From NCBI GenBank assembly GCA_963781665.1, contig CAWAGA010000002.1, forward strand, positions 5,382,663-5,446,662: a stretch of 64,000 nucleotides of DNA, given 5' to 3'. Made by a program: the position numbers and the translations under genes. Positions within the stretch are counted from its first letter, which is position 1. Every line of letters begins with the position of its first letter. Shown here in pieces: positions 24,564-33,021 of this stretch. The notes beneath the pieces are model-generated. The model was not told where the DNA came from and made no database searches. It saw only the letters and a program-made list of their open reading frames with translations. Source of the stretch: JAJYIW01 sp963781665. Its GTDB lineage: Bacteria > Chloroflexota > Anaerolineae > Anaerolineales > Anaerolineaceae.

Positions 24564-24866
24564 TTAGTTATCAGGTTGAATTGGAAGATTATATTTCTTG
24601 AGACTCGTGGAGAATTCTGAAATACCTAGAAATTTAGTCAATGACTCCAACCTTGTACGCAAGCTTTCTATTTCTTTCACAATGGCCAATTCAACTGGAC
24701 CTAGGCTCACCACAAAAACACAAAGCACCACAAAACTAATCAACCAAAACCACTCATTGTGACTCTTTATCGGATGATAGCGGCACCTAACGCAGCAAAT
24801 GAACACTAGCCAATAACGAACCACAGCAAGAGAGCAGAGGTTAATCTTCAATAACCAACCCACCAT
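24564..24866 (-). pseudogene. MauE/MauD-anchor gene with internal deletion (cassette 2)
   Basis: 100 codons. The first ~27 (MVGWLLKINLCSLAVVRYWL) match the start of the 20465 protein (MIAWILYISPYLLAAVRFLL). The next segment jumps straight to NEWFWLISFVVLCVFVVSLG and VKEIESLRTRLESLTKFLG, matching its C-terminal helix. About 160 codons, including the CGCFG motif, are gone, and the frame is kept. Ribosome site AGAAGGA is present, so a small two-helix protein could still be made. Confidence 0.65.
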
Positions 24867-25004
24867 AATCCTTCTCTAAAATGGATCCGTGAATGAATTT
24901 ATCTTTTCCCAGAGATAGACCTCAATTAGATATTCTTTTGGCTGTAGCTGGATGTGAAATGTCGATGAATGGGATCCAAGACTTAGATATATCATAGCAA
25001 ATCG

Positions 25005-25092
25005 GGTGTTAAATCTTCGTAAAGTTTTAATGTATCTGACCTTTTTGAACTAAGTTTAAGAAAGATTTAATTCTTTCTTAAGATTTAACACC
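25005..25092. promoter_or_regulatory. Inverted-repeat regulatory region before the histidine kinase
   Basis: Arms GGTGTTAAATCTT (25005-25017) and AAGATTTAACACC (25080-25092), with GTAAAGTTTTAATGTA right after the left arm, as in the region at 21407. A second copy of the same divergent regulatory region, now driving cassette 2 leftward and the kinase rightward. Confidence 0.55.
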
Positions 25093-25125
25093 TCTTGAGG
25101 TATGATAGAAGTGAGCAAGCATTGA

Positions 25126-26394
25126 GTGTTAATAATCGTGCATCTTTTTCGTCCATCCTTTGGAACAAACATGAAGAGACCCCCGTTTTTTTCAATTACC
25201 GGCCTTACAGACAAGCTGACCTTACGCCAACGGATTGCCGCCTTGAACGGCCTCACCATTCTGATTCTAGGGATCATATTGGTCTTTTTCATCAACTTGG
25301 CAGCTCCCCTCTTTCTCACGAACCAGGTTGGTGTTCCTAACACCATAGTCCTGACGCAGGCGACCGACCTCGCCGGTAACCCGGTCACCATCATCGAAGA
25401 GACACCCGCCCCCGCTGGCTACATCGTTCAAAGATTTGAACCAGCTTTGCCGGGGAATCCCTTGGTTGTGGTCAAATACCTTTCAGCGGCTGGGGTTATC
25501 CTCATCGGTATCGCAGCTTTCTTTGTCTCACGTTGGATGGCCCGGAAATCCTTGCAGCCAATCGATGCTATCAGTCGGACTACCCAATCCATCAGCGCCC
25601 ACACTCTGAAGCAGCGTTTGAGCTACCAGGGTCCAAAGGACGAGATCAAAGTCCTGGCCGATGTATTCGATGGAATGCTCGATCGTCTCGAACGGAGTTT
25701 CCAGGATCAAGCAGAATTCAATGCCAACCTGGCTCACGAATTGCGTACCCCGCTGACCGCCTTGCAGATCAACGTCGAAAACCTGGCCTCCGATCCCCAG
25801 GCTACACCCGAGGATTACCAAGAATTCCTGCAATTTGCCGTCGGCAACGTCGACCACATGGTCCACCTGGTTAACGACTTGCTCCTACTCAGCAGTGGTG
25901 AGAAAGAGGTCGCTCGCGAACCGGTCTTTCTAGGCGTGTTATTCGAAGCTGTGTTTGATGAGCTCACCCCCCTTTCCAGGGAGCACAATGTGATCCTCAA
26001 AATGAGCGGCGCCATCGAATTGGCTGTTGCGGGTGACGAGCTGTTGCTGCACCGGGCACTGGCCAACCTGGTCGAAAACGGCATCTATTACAATCGCCCG
26101 GGTGGATTCGTCGAAGTATCGGCCGCACCCGGAAAAGACGTAGCCATCATAGAAGTAAGGGATAATGGGCAAGGGATTTCCACTCGGCAGCAGGAGCGCC
26201 TCTTTAAGCGTTTCTCCCGCGGCGTCGGCCAAACCGAGAACCACGGCAATGGAAAAGGCCTGGGTCTGGCGATCACCGCCCACATCGTCAAAATCCATGG
26301 GGGCAATATCAGCGCAACCAGCGAACCGGGTAAGGGCAGTACCTTTCACATCGAGCTACCGCTTTCAGCCGAGCAATTCGACGAGAATTCTTAA
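25126..26394 (+). CDS. HAMP sensor histidine kinase
   Basis: 422 residues as read; ATG 25171 (MKRPPFFSITG) is a shorter alternative. TM1 (ILILGIILVFFINLAAP), a ~60-residue extracytoplasmic loop, TM2 (VILIGIAAFFVS), HAMP, HisKA with NLAHELRTPLTAL (His 204), HATPase_c with LANLVENGIYYN, VRDNGQGI and GKGLGLAITAHIV. A complete EnvZ/BaeS-type kinase. Probably the partner of the OmpR-type regulator at 22171, separated from it by cassette 2. Confidence 0.9.
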   Translation: MLIIVHLFRPSFGTNMKRPPFFSITGLTDKLTLRQRIAALNGLTILILGIILVFFINLAAPLFLTNQVGVPNTIVLTQATDLAGNPVTIIEETPAPAGYIVQRFEPALPGNPLVVVKYLSAAGVILIGIAAFFVSRWMARKSLQPIDAISRTTQSISAHTLKQRLSYQGPKDEIKVLADVFDGMLDRLERSFQDQAEFNANLAHELRTPLTALQINVENLASDPQATPEDYQEFLQFAVGNVDHMVHLVNDLLLLSSGEKEVAREPVFLGVLFEAVFDELTPLSREHNVILKMSGAIELAVAGDELLLHRALANLVENGIYYNRPGGFVEVSAAPGKDVAIIEVRDNGQGISTRQQERLFKRFSRGVGQTENHGNGKGLGLAITAHIVKIHGGNISATSEPGKGSTFHIELPLSAEQFDENS

Positions 26395-26547
26395 TTGCTT
26401 GACTTAGGGTTCACCGTGTTGCCAATAAGTATTTTGAAAAAAGGAAAAGACATTGTGGCCTGAGGGTCGTCTAAAATCGAGAATTCGAACTGCTTTCAAG
26501 CATATATAACCTTTGTTATGCCTTAGGTAAGAATAAAATCCAATTAC

Positions 26548-27149
26548 GGGATATTTGTCCCGGCGCCTACGGGACACTTGTCCCTTGCATTTATGAAATT
26601 ACTTGGTATTATTCAAACTAACAAATGCGCTCACAAGCGCCATATTCAGACCAATAAAAACCATACGTCGGCTGGATTCAGAACCTGCCCGTAAATCTCG
26701 AAGATGAGCTGTTAGTAGCAGAGAGCTAGCAAATCACTCTTCTCGAACAAATTACGGGTGGAACCTTTGTCAAAACAAAGTCGCGTGTGGTTTTTTATTT
26801 TAACGTCTGGCTGCCTGGCTCTCCTCAGAGACCTTGGCTGGAAAATATCGATAGCGGAGAGCCAAAACCATCCTTAGGGAATTGGGATGGTGGATCACAG
26901 ACGAACTGGTTTTTATTCCCATCCCCAATCGCACATTTGCCGGGCGGTTGGGCAGCATGGTGCAGACGTTGGATCACTCACCTGCATCGTGGGCCTCAGT
27001 CAAGCGGTCATCCTGCGAAATTCGCAGGCCCTCCTCCCCCAGAGGAGTTGCAACTCAAGGCGATGCGCCGGCAGGTTGTCTTAACGAGGTTGGCAAAAAG
27101 AAACCCGTAATAGGAAACTAAGGGAAGATGCTTTTCGTGCATTCGTAGG
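26548..27149 (+). ncRNA. Conserved non-coding leader, candidate structured RNA (copy B)
   Basis: Counterpart of 7739-8340. Begins with twin palindromes, is identical to copy A over 26571-26851, then diverges to about 95%. The same paired segments are kept. Not coding by the same argument: open frames conserved in length show almost only residue-changing differences. Confidence 0.4.
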
Positions 27150-27169
27150 TGATTTTAAGGAGGAAAATC

Positions 27170-28157
27170 ATGAGCAAAAAGAATAAAGGCAGCCTGGGGT
27201 ACCAGATGATGAAAGCCCTGCAGGGCATCTTTCGCCCTGGCGCCAGCCGGCATGCGGCCAAAAAACACCACCGGGAAAGGGGACTGATCACCAGCATTTC
27301 GACCATGCGTAATATGTCCGCCAACGTTCACCAGTTTGCCCGGTTCATCCGCTCCACCTGGCCGGAAGTCAAAGACCTTCCTCAGGTCAGGCCTGAAATG
27401 GCGTTGGCTTATCTTCAAGCCTTGCAGGACCGACAGGTGTCGGACGGAACCCTTGGGCGGGTCTGCGCAGCGATCCGTAAACTGGATTTTGCCTGCCGTG
27501 AGGATGGGACCTTTCCACCTGAGGCCCCACCCCTCCTGCCCACTCGAAAGCAAGGCGGGCCGGGTGGTTTTCATTCCACCCCTCGGCCCATTCCCTATAC
27601 ACCCGAACAGGCTCAAGCCATCATCCTGAAAGCCACCGAGTTCGAATCCCGAGATCGCCAGATTGCTCACCCTGATGTGGAAGGCGGGGTTACGTGTCAC
27701 CGAAGCAACCTACCTGCGCACCCAGGACGTCGACCTGGAGAATGGAATGATCGTCCTGAATGCGATCGGGAACGTGAACCGCACGAAGGGTGGCCGGCCG
27801 AGATCGGTCAGGTTTTTCTCTGAAGACTACGTTTTCTTCACAAGCCTGAAGGGATCGGCGGCGCAGCCCGATAGCGGCCATTTGTTCAAAGAGCGGCGCA
27901 GCATGCCTGACCGGGCCCGCGCCCTGGTGCGCGACGCCTGCCATGATCTCAACCTGACCTGCCTGGGGACCCACGCTTTTCGCAAGGCTTTCAGCGTTGA
28001 AAATTATCACCAGGCCAGGCTGCAGGGCGCTGACGACCACCAGGCTTTGCGAGACACGTCCCTCCAATTGGGCCACCCTCGGCCGGAGGTCACCGCCCAA
28101 AGCTACGTCTCGCGAGCAGAACGCCACAAGGAGGTAGAAAATGGAATGGAAGGATAA
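27170..28157 (+). pseudogene. Frameshifted tyrosine recombinase, first in operon (copy B)
   Basis: Starts like copy A (MSKKNKGSLGYQMMKALQG) after AAGGAGG. The frame breaks near 27650: the first frame runs on as ESRDRQIAHPDVEGG, while the true continuation LTLMWKAGLRVTEATYL is read in another frame from about 27660 to 28157. The catalytic Arg, HxxR, His and Tyr lie after the break, so no active full-length enzyme is expected unless the ribosome shifts. Confidence 0.8.
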
Positions 28158-28935
28158 TGCCAGTTTGCCGGCTTTAGCCGGTCAATATGTCAGCAAACGG
28201 GACAGCGAAGCAACCAGGATCCTGCTTTCCACCTGCCTTTGGAAAAGTGTGATCCTTTGGCGGGATATCCCTTATCCCGCCCAGCAACCCAATTTACCCG
28301 ACCGCATCGTTCTCATTCACCCCGTCTGGGGGAATTTCGGTGCGATTGAATTATCTGAGCAAGAAGATCGCAGCACTTTGGTGACCCTCTACCAACCATC
28401 TTTTCCTGAAGAAGAAGATATTCTGGAACATGAAAAAGCGATCCGGGATAATCTGCCCAGGCTGGCTTTCCAGATCTGGTTCTACGATAACCTTGGTTGG
28501 CTGGCCAAGGTGATGGATCTCCTGGGGCAGGAACTCCTGGATCAGCGCCTATCCTGGTTGCGGGATATCCAGGATAGGCTCATCAATAGTCTGGAACTGG
28601 TACAGGGAAGACTTTCCTGGTACCAGATGCAGCCGGCCCCATCGGTCGGGATATCCCAGATGCAACTGGCCCAATCTGTCGGGATATCTCAAATGCAAGC
28701 GCCTGCGGAACCGCCCGAAAAGGATGAAACTCAGGATATCCCGCCATTGCCTAAATCCGAAGGTCGAACCACTCCTCTCGGAAAGGATAATCAAGAAGTC
28801 TTGAGGTTATGGGTAGCCGGCTTAACCGCCAAAGAAATTGGGCTGCGCACCGGAAAAACCGAAAAGACCATCCTGAACCGGCTGGCCGCCCTGCGTAAAA
28901 CCCATGGCGAGGAATGCGTTCCGCGAAGAAAATAG
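28141..28935 (+). CDS. Element protein with C-terminal HTH (copy B)
   Basis: 264 residues, homologue of 9331-10092. It is 11 residues longer through a tandem repeat in the linker (PSVGISQMQLAQSVGISQMQ), created by duplication of a segment carrying one GGGATATCCC palindrome. The last ~75 residues, including the HTH (LTAKEIGLRTGKTEKTILNR), are nearly identical to copy A, while the N-terminal half has drifted. Confidence 0.6.
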   Translation: MEWKDNASLPALAGQYVSKRDSEATRILLSTCLWKSVILWRDIPYPAQQPNLPDRIVLIHPVWGNFGAIELSEQEDRSTLVTLYQPSFPEEEDILEHEKAIRDNLPRLAFQIWFYDNLGWLAKVMDLLGQELLDQRLSWLRDIQDRLINSLELVQGRLSWYQMQPAPSVGISQMQLAQSVGISQMQAPAEPPEKDETQDIPPLPKSEGRTTPLGKDNQEVLRLWVAGLTAKEIGLRTGKTEKTILNRLAALRKTHGEECVPRRK

Positions 28936-29052
28936 GCTGAGATACAAAAGTGGGATAAAGGGGGGATATTCTGGGATATGGACAAGGGGATATCCTTGCC
29001 TCTATAAAGCAAGTAACAACCCAAATTACTCAGTCCTGCTGGAGGAAACCCG

Positions 29053-29469
29053 ATGTCTCAAAATACACCCAACCCGCGAATTAAGCTCCCCCATAGCGTC
29101 ATTGTGAAAGCGCCGGGTTTATTGCCCATGCTGTATACTGTCCGTGAAATGGCCAATGAGTTATCGCTCTCCGAACGAACTTTACGTGATTGGCTGACCC
29201 ATGGAGCGCCCCACACCCGAGACCGTCTCAACCACATCTGGATCAATGGCCAGGTATTTGCAGAGTGGATCGCCAGTCTTCGCAAGAAAACACCGGGTTC
29301 CAGGCTCAAGCCGGGAGAAGGGTTTTGCTTGACGTGCAGGCAAGCTGTCAAGATGTCGCTACCAGTCCAGCGTCCCTCGTCCACTGGCAGGTTGGTCTAT
29401 ATCACCGGTTCTTGTCCAAACTGCAAGGGAAAAGTTACCCGCGGAGCTCGTCGTGATCCTGCGCAATAA
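29053..29469 (+). CDS. Excisionase-like HTH protein with zinc ribbon (copy B)
   Basis: 138 residues, GGAGG 7-8 bp before the ATG. Winged helix YTVREMANELSLSERTLRDW, then CLTCR and CPNCKGK zinc-binding pairs. Overlaps the next recombinase by 17 bp exactly as in copy A. Intact. Confidence 0.7.
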   Translation: MSQNTPNPRIKLPHSVIVKAPGLLPMLYTVREMANELSLSERTLRDWLTHGAPHTRDRLNHIWINGQVFAEWIASLRKKTPGSRLKPGEGFCLTCRQAVKMSLPVQRPSSTGRLVYITGSCPNCKGKVTRGARRDPAQ

Positions 29470-30547
29470 TTATCTCCTGGTGAAGGCTTATCTCAAGGAT
29501 CTGATGGAAGTCTACCAGTTATCCAGTAACTCGCTCAGCCGCTACCGCTTCTATCTGCGCCACCTCTTGCTTTGGGCCGGCGAAACCCCCTTCTGCCAGG
29601 TGACCACCCTGCGACCGACCTTCCCCGGCTATGTCAACCATTTACCTGGCCGGCAAGATGATGCTCCCCTGGCACCGGTATCCCAAAAGAAGATCATCGA
29701 ATCCGGGAAGCGCTTCTTTACCTGGGCCAAACAAAACCACTCGAAGGAGTTCGAGAAAGTCAGTCCCACCTGGTTAGCTAGCTTGCGACCCCCAAGAACC
29801 AGGGATATCCGTCAAGAAAATGAATTTGTCACTCTAGATGAGGTTCTCAGCTTGATCTCTGTTCAAAACGAGGAAGGCAACCTGGCATTATTACGAGACA
29901 AAGCCGCAGCAGCTCTCCTGTTCCTCTCCGGCGCCAGGGCCAGCGCCTTTACTACCTTACCTATTTCGGCAGTGGATCTTCCGAACCGGTCGCTCTATCA
30001 GTGGCCAGAGCTGAGGGTGGAAACGAAAAATAGCAAACGGGCCACGACCTTTCTCTTGCCCATCCCAGAGCTTTTCCCCATCGTCCAGGTCTGGGATGAC
30101 ATCGTTCGCAGAGAGCTTCCATCCACCGCACCCTGGTATGCCCCGGTGAAGATCCATTGGGGCAGCCAGACGCTCGACCCGGTAACCCCAGGGAAAAATC
30201 GCAACCAGGCCCTGGATAAGCGTCTCCACCGGCTGTTCGCCATGGCCGGCTTACCTTACCATTCAGCCCACAAATTCCGCCACGGTCACGCCGTCTACGG
30301 GTTGCAACACGCTCAAACCATGGCCGATTACAAGGCGGTGTCGATGAATCTGATGCACGAAGACATCAAGATCACCGACGAGATTTACGCGCCTATTTTG
30401 ACCAGCGAAATGAAGGACAGAATCAGCAGGTTGAATTCGGTTTCAAACCGACCGGTGGATGAAGAATTAGCAAATACATTTGCTCACCTCTCCAATAGCG
30501 AGCTGGCAAAAATCATGTTGGCTGCAGCAAAACGCCTGTCTTCATAA
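29453..30547 (+). CDS. Tyrosine recombinase, second in operon (copy B)
   Basis: 364 residues from GTG 29453. Same catalytic layout as its copy A homologue (SGARASAFTTLP, HKFRHGHAVYGL, MHEDIKITDEIYAPI). The stretch around residues 110-140 is the most divergent part between the copies (RDIRQENEFVTLDEVLSLIS versus KGTCEDHEYVTLEEVYNLIS), near the core-binding/catalytic linker. Intact, so copy B keeps an open second recombinase although its first is broken. Confidence 0.8.
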   Translation: MILRNNYLLVKAYLKDLMEVYQLSSNSLSRYRFYLRHLLLWAGETPFCQVTTLRPTFPGYVNHLPGRQDDAPLAPVSQKKIIESGKRFFTWAKQNHSKEFEKVSPTWLASLRPPRTRDIRQENEFVTLDEVLSLISVQNEEGNLALLRDKAAAALLFLSGARASAFTTLPISAVDLPNRSLYQWPELRVETKNSKRATTFLLPIPELFPIVQVWDDIVRRELPSTAPWYAPVKIHWGSQTLDPVTPGKNRNQALDKRLHRLFAMAGLPYHSAHKFRHGHAVYGLQHAQTMADYKAVSMNLMHEDIKITDEIYAPILTSEMKDRISRLNSVSNRPVDEELANTFAHLSNSELAKIMLAAAKRLSS

Positions 30548-30616
30548 GGTCTCCATCCTTGCCGTTTCGATTAATTGGTCAGAATAACCAGGTTCGAACC
30601 ACAATATGACCAAGAA

Positions 30617-30636
30617 TTATAACAAATATGTTATAA
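30617..30636 (+). promoter_or_regulatory. HigBA operator overlapping -10
   Basis: Arms TTATAACA and TGTTATAA separated by AATA; the right arm contains the start of the -10 box TATAAT (30632-30637). Placed 11 bp before the toxin ATG, as expected for autorepression by the antitoxin. Confidence 0.65.
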
Positions 30637-30647
30637 TAGGAGTGGGC

Positions 30648-30998
30648 ATGGCAAAGAAAGAAACGATTTGGCAGATAGCTTTCTATGAAGACCATCGAGG
30701 AAGGAGTCCAGTGCTGGAATTCATTAATTCCTTGCCAGCCGGTGATCGGGCAAAAATTAACAATGCTTTTCGGTTGCTAAATGAATTCGGAACACAGCTT
30801 GGCATGCCTCACGCCCGACCCATCGAAGGTAAATTGTGGGAGCTACGTCCAGGTGGCAACCGGTTGTTTTATTTCTTATTTATCGGTAAGACCTTTGTGA
30901 TTTTGCATGGATTTCGAAAACAGACGATGAGAACTCCCGAGCGAGAGATTGATATCGCCAAACGCCGGATGACCGAATTATCTGAGGATCTGACATGA
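30648..30998 (+). CDS. RelE/HigB-type toxin (Gp49-like)
   Basis: 116 residues from ATG 30648 (AGGAG upstream; a longer start would read through the operator). Pattern of phage-derived Gp49/HigB toxins: SPVLEFINSLPAGDRAKINN, KLWELRPGGNRLFYFLFIGK, LHGFRKQT. It would cleave mRNA on the ribosome. Overlaps the antitoxin gene by 4 bp (ATGA). Toxin-first order is typical of HigBA. Confidence 0.85.
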   Translation: MAKKETIWQIAFYEDHRGRSPVLEFINSLPAGDRAKINNAFRLLNEFGTQLGMPHARPIEGKLWELRPGGNRLFYFLFIGKTFVILHGFRKQTMRTPEREIDIAKRRMTELSEDLT

Positions 30999-31285
30999 GC
31001 CCTATTTCGAAGACAAGTTTAAAAGATTGGCAAACGGAACAACTGAAAGATCCCGAGTTCATCGCTGCTGCGAATGAGCTGGAGCCTGGATATCAAATTG
31101 CCAGGCTGCGCATCCAACGGGGCCTCACCCAGGCTCAACTGGCCGAGATGGTCGGGACCCGCCAACCATCCATCGCAAGACTCGAGAATGGGAATAGCAT
31201 TCCAAGTCTGTCTTATCTGAGACGGATTGCAGATGCGCTTAACGCCAGGATTGAATTGAAATTCATCCCTCAGGATGCCAAATAG
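30995..31285 (+). CDS. XRE-family antitoxin (HigA-like)
   Basis: 96 residues with a central Cro/C1 HTH (IARLRIQRGLTQAQLAEMVG, RQPSIARLENGNSIPSLSYL). Coupled to the toxin by an ATGA overlap. Expected to neutralise it and repress through the upstream inverted repeat. Confidence 0.85.
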   Translation: MSPISKTSLKDWQTEQLKDPEFIAAANELEPGYQIARLRIQRGLTQAQLAEMVGTRQPSIARLENGNSIPSLSYLRRIADALNARIELKFIPQDAK

Positions 31286-31312
31286 AATCGAGCGTTTCTA
31301 GAGGTAGCTACA

Positions 31313-31525
31313 ATGGTTGACAATCAGCATGACCGGATTGAAGTGAACCCCGAGGTTATGATAGGACAACCCGTTATTCGTGGAACGCGAATAACGGTTG
31401 AATTGATCTTAAGAAAATTGAGCGAGGGTGTAACCGAGGTTGATTTGTTGGACGCCTATCCGCGCTTAACCCGGCAGGATATCCAGGCTGCTCTGGCTTA
31501 TGCAGCTAACTCCTTGGATCAGTAG
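31313..31525 (+). CDS. DUF433 antitoxin (copy B cargo)
   Basis: 70 residues, nearly the same as the copy A protein (VIRGTRITVELILRKLSEG, LLDAYPRLTRQDIQ) but ending seven codons earlier. Its partner toxin is reduced to a stub, so this is now an orphan antitoxin-like gene. Confidence 0.8.
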   Translation: MVDNQHDRIEVNPEVMIGQPVIRGTRITVELILRKLSEGVTEVDLLDAYPRLTRQDIQAALAYAANSLDQ

Positions 31526-31545
31526 ACGATTTTGATTCATAGATA

Positions 31546-31580
31546 ATGCCTACCACTTCTCTTCGATATCTGGATGGTGA
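31546..31580 (+). pseudogene. Stub of DUF5615 toxin
   Basis: ATG 31546 opens MPTTSLRYLDG, matching MSTTSLRFLADE of the copy A toxin. After about ten codons homology ends and the convergent terminator and recombinase follow. The rest (~114 codons) is deleted. Confidence 0.65.
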
Positions 31581-31586
31581 AGAGGC

Positions 31587-31605
31587 CCCTGCTCGGCATG
31601 CAGGG
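31587..31605. terminator. Convergent stem-loop after DUF5615 stub
   Basis: CCCTGC/GCAGGG stem with 7-nt loop, the equivalent of the stem at 13426-13450 in copy A. Confidence 0.45.
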
Positions 31606-31616
31606 AACTCTGTTAT

Positions 31617-32585
31617 TCACAATCTCCAGTTATCCGCCGGGCTTGCTTTACGATGGGCCTGGGCAACATCCACTTCAGCAATCTGAGCATAATGGCGCAC
31701 CATGTCCAGCGAGCTGTGGCCAAGCAAAGCCTGCAAGGTGAAGATATCCCCGCCCGAACGCAGGTAAGTGATGGCGAACGTGTGACGAAATTTATGGGGA
31801 TAAGCATTTTTCACATCAGAGCGGTCTGCAATCCCTTTGATCAACTGGCGCAATGAGTTGGGATTGAAAGGCCGGCCATTTTGAGCCAGGAAAACAGGCG
31901 CATCAAGGTCATTTTCATCTTCTCGTTCAGATAGGTAACGCCACAAAGCGCGCCGGACGATTTTTCCCAAATAAACTGTCCTTCCCTTTCCGCCTTTCGC
32001 GCCTCCAATCACTCCGTGCTTCACCTCCACCCGCCCGGTTTTCAAATCGATATCTCCGATCTGTAGCTTGCATAGTTCCATGGCCCGCAGACCGGTATCC
32101 ACCAGGGTCAGGATGATCGCCTGGTCCCGGCTTGCATTGGGCAGACGCATCACAAAGCCTTTGCGATTTCCAGGCTTGACCTCCCGTGAGTAAACACAGA
32201 CCTTGAGCATGCGTTGCACCTCGTCTTGAGTTAGCGGCTCAATAGTAACCATCTTGGTGCGCGGTGTGGGGACATCCTTCATAATCTGATTGATCCCCAG
32301 CTCCAGGTTTGCCCAGGAGAAGAAGGATGAGAGGGTTGCCCAGACATTCCGTAAGGTCTTGGTCGAGAGGGGATGCGTCTTCCCGCTAAACCGGTGAGGG
32401 ACGTATTCGTTGCGTAGCCAGTTGATATAAGCGATGACTTCTTGGGAAGATATATTTTGCAGCTCTTGATCCCCAATGTGCTCCAGCCATTTGGCTAGAA
32501 TCCGTTCGTGTGAATCGATAGTTCGGGCGGACAGTCCTTCGGCATTTTTATAGTTGATGAAGCCGGCGATGGCCTTGCTCAGCAA
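31617..32585 (-). CDS. XerC/D-like tyrosine recombinase beside tRNA fragment (copy B)
   Basis: 322 residues as read from TTG 32585. Catalytic residues as in copy A (TGLRAMEL, HKFRHTF, LLGHSSLDMVRHYAQ). Compared with copy A, one extra A near codon 9 moves the original ATG (MNQSPSG) out of frame, so translation must begin at the TTG, or fails. About 95% similar to copy A at protein level. Confidence 0.75.
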   Translation of the reverse strand: MLSKAIAGFINYKNAEGLSARTIDSHERILAKWLEHIGDQELQNISSQEVIAYINWLRNEYVPHRFSGKTHPLSTKTLRNVWATLSSFFSWANLELGINQIMKDVPTPRTKMVTIEPLTQDEVQRMLKVCVYSREVKPGNRKGFVMRLPNASRDQAIILTLVDTGLRAMELCKLQIGDIDLKTGRVEVKHGVIGGAKGGKGRTVYLGKIVRRALWRYLSEREDENDLDAPVFLAQNGRPFNPNSLRQLIKGIADRSDVKNAYPHKFRHTFAITYLRSGGDIFTLQALLGHSSLDMVRHYAQIAEVDVAQAHRKASPADNWRL

Positions 32586-32664
32586 TAATCGAGCCTGAGG
32601 GTGATTGGTTCATATCAAAATCCTCCAGTTTTAAGATTTTGTCAACCTATCACCATCGGGCCAA

Positions 32665-32695
32665 CTAAAAAACCATAGCCCGACGAGCTATGGTT
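32665..32695 (-). terminator. Rho-independent terminator after tRNA fragment (copy B)
   Basis: Same AACCATAGC/GCTATGGTT stem and T-run as at 14505-14535. Confidence 0.85.
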
Positions 32696-32701
32696 CCTGG
32701 T

Positions 32702-32746
32702 TAGTAGCGGGGGTTGGATTCGAACCAACGACCTCCGGGTTATGAG
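32702..32746 (-). other. tRNA-Met(CAU) 3' fragment, attachment-site copy B
   Basis: Identical to 14542-14586. No 5' half precedes it; sequence beyond the anticodon loop (agattttcctgg...) is unrelated to a tRNA and to copy A. The intact tRNA gene must be elsewhere. Confidence 0.85.
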
Positions 32747-33021
32747 AGATTTTCCTGGTTTCGGAACGATTTTCACTCAGGCTCCACATTTTAGCCTGGC
32801 CTGAGGGACGCTCTTCTGAAGAGGCCGGAGGATCTTTGGTTACGAGTTATTAGACGTATGATAGCGACTTTTTATGACAGGGTCAAGTAGTAGTTTTTTC
32901 GTGACCCGGAGGACGATGATTGAAATAATCTGAATTCTTTAATCAAGATAGTACGGATAGGACAATCACATTTATTGTCAAATATAAAACGGTAGTTCTA
33001 CACATGATTTGATTATCCTTC

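Larger units (their letters stand above)
26548..32746. mobile_element. Recombinase element, copy B
   Basis: Same layout as copy A but more decayed: the first recombinase is frameshifted and the third has a 1-base insertion near its start. Cargo is HigBA, DUF433 and a DUF5615 stub. Ends with the identical tRNA-Met 3' piece. Coding parts are about 89% alike by eye (first ~290 bp of recombinase 1), against 100% for the first 281 bp of the leader. Both copies point the same way, so recombination between them could excise or invert nothing but delete the 18-19 kb between. Confidence 0.7.
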
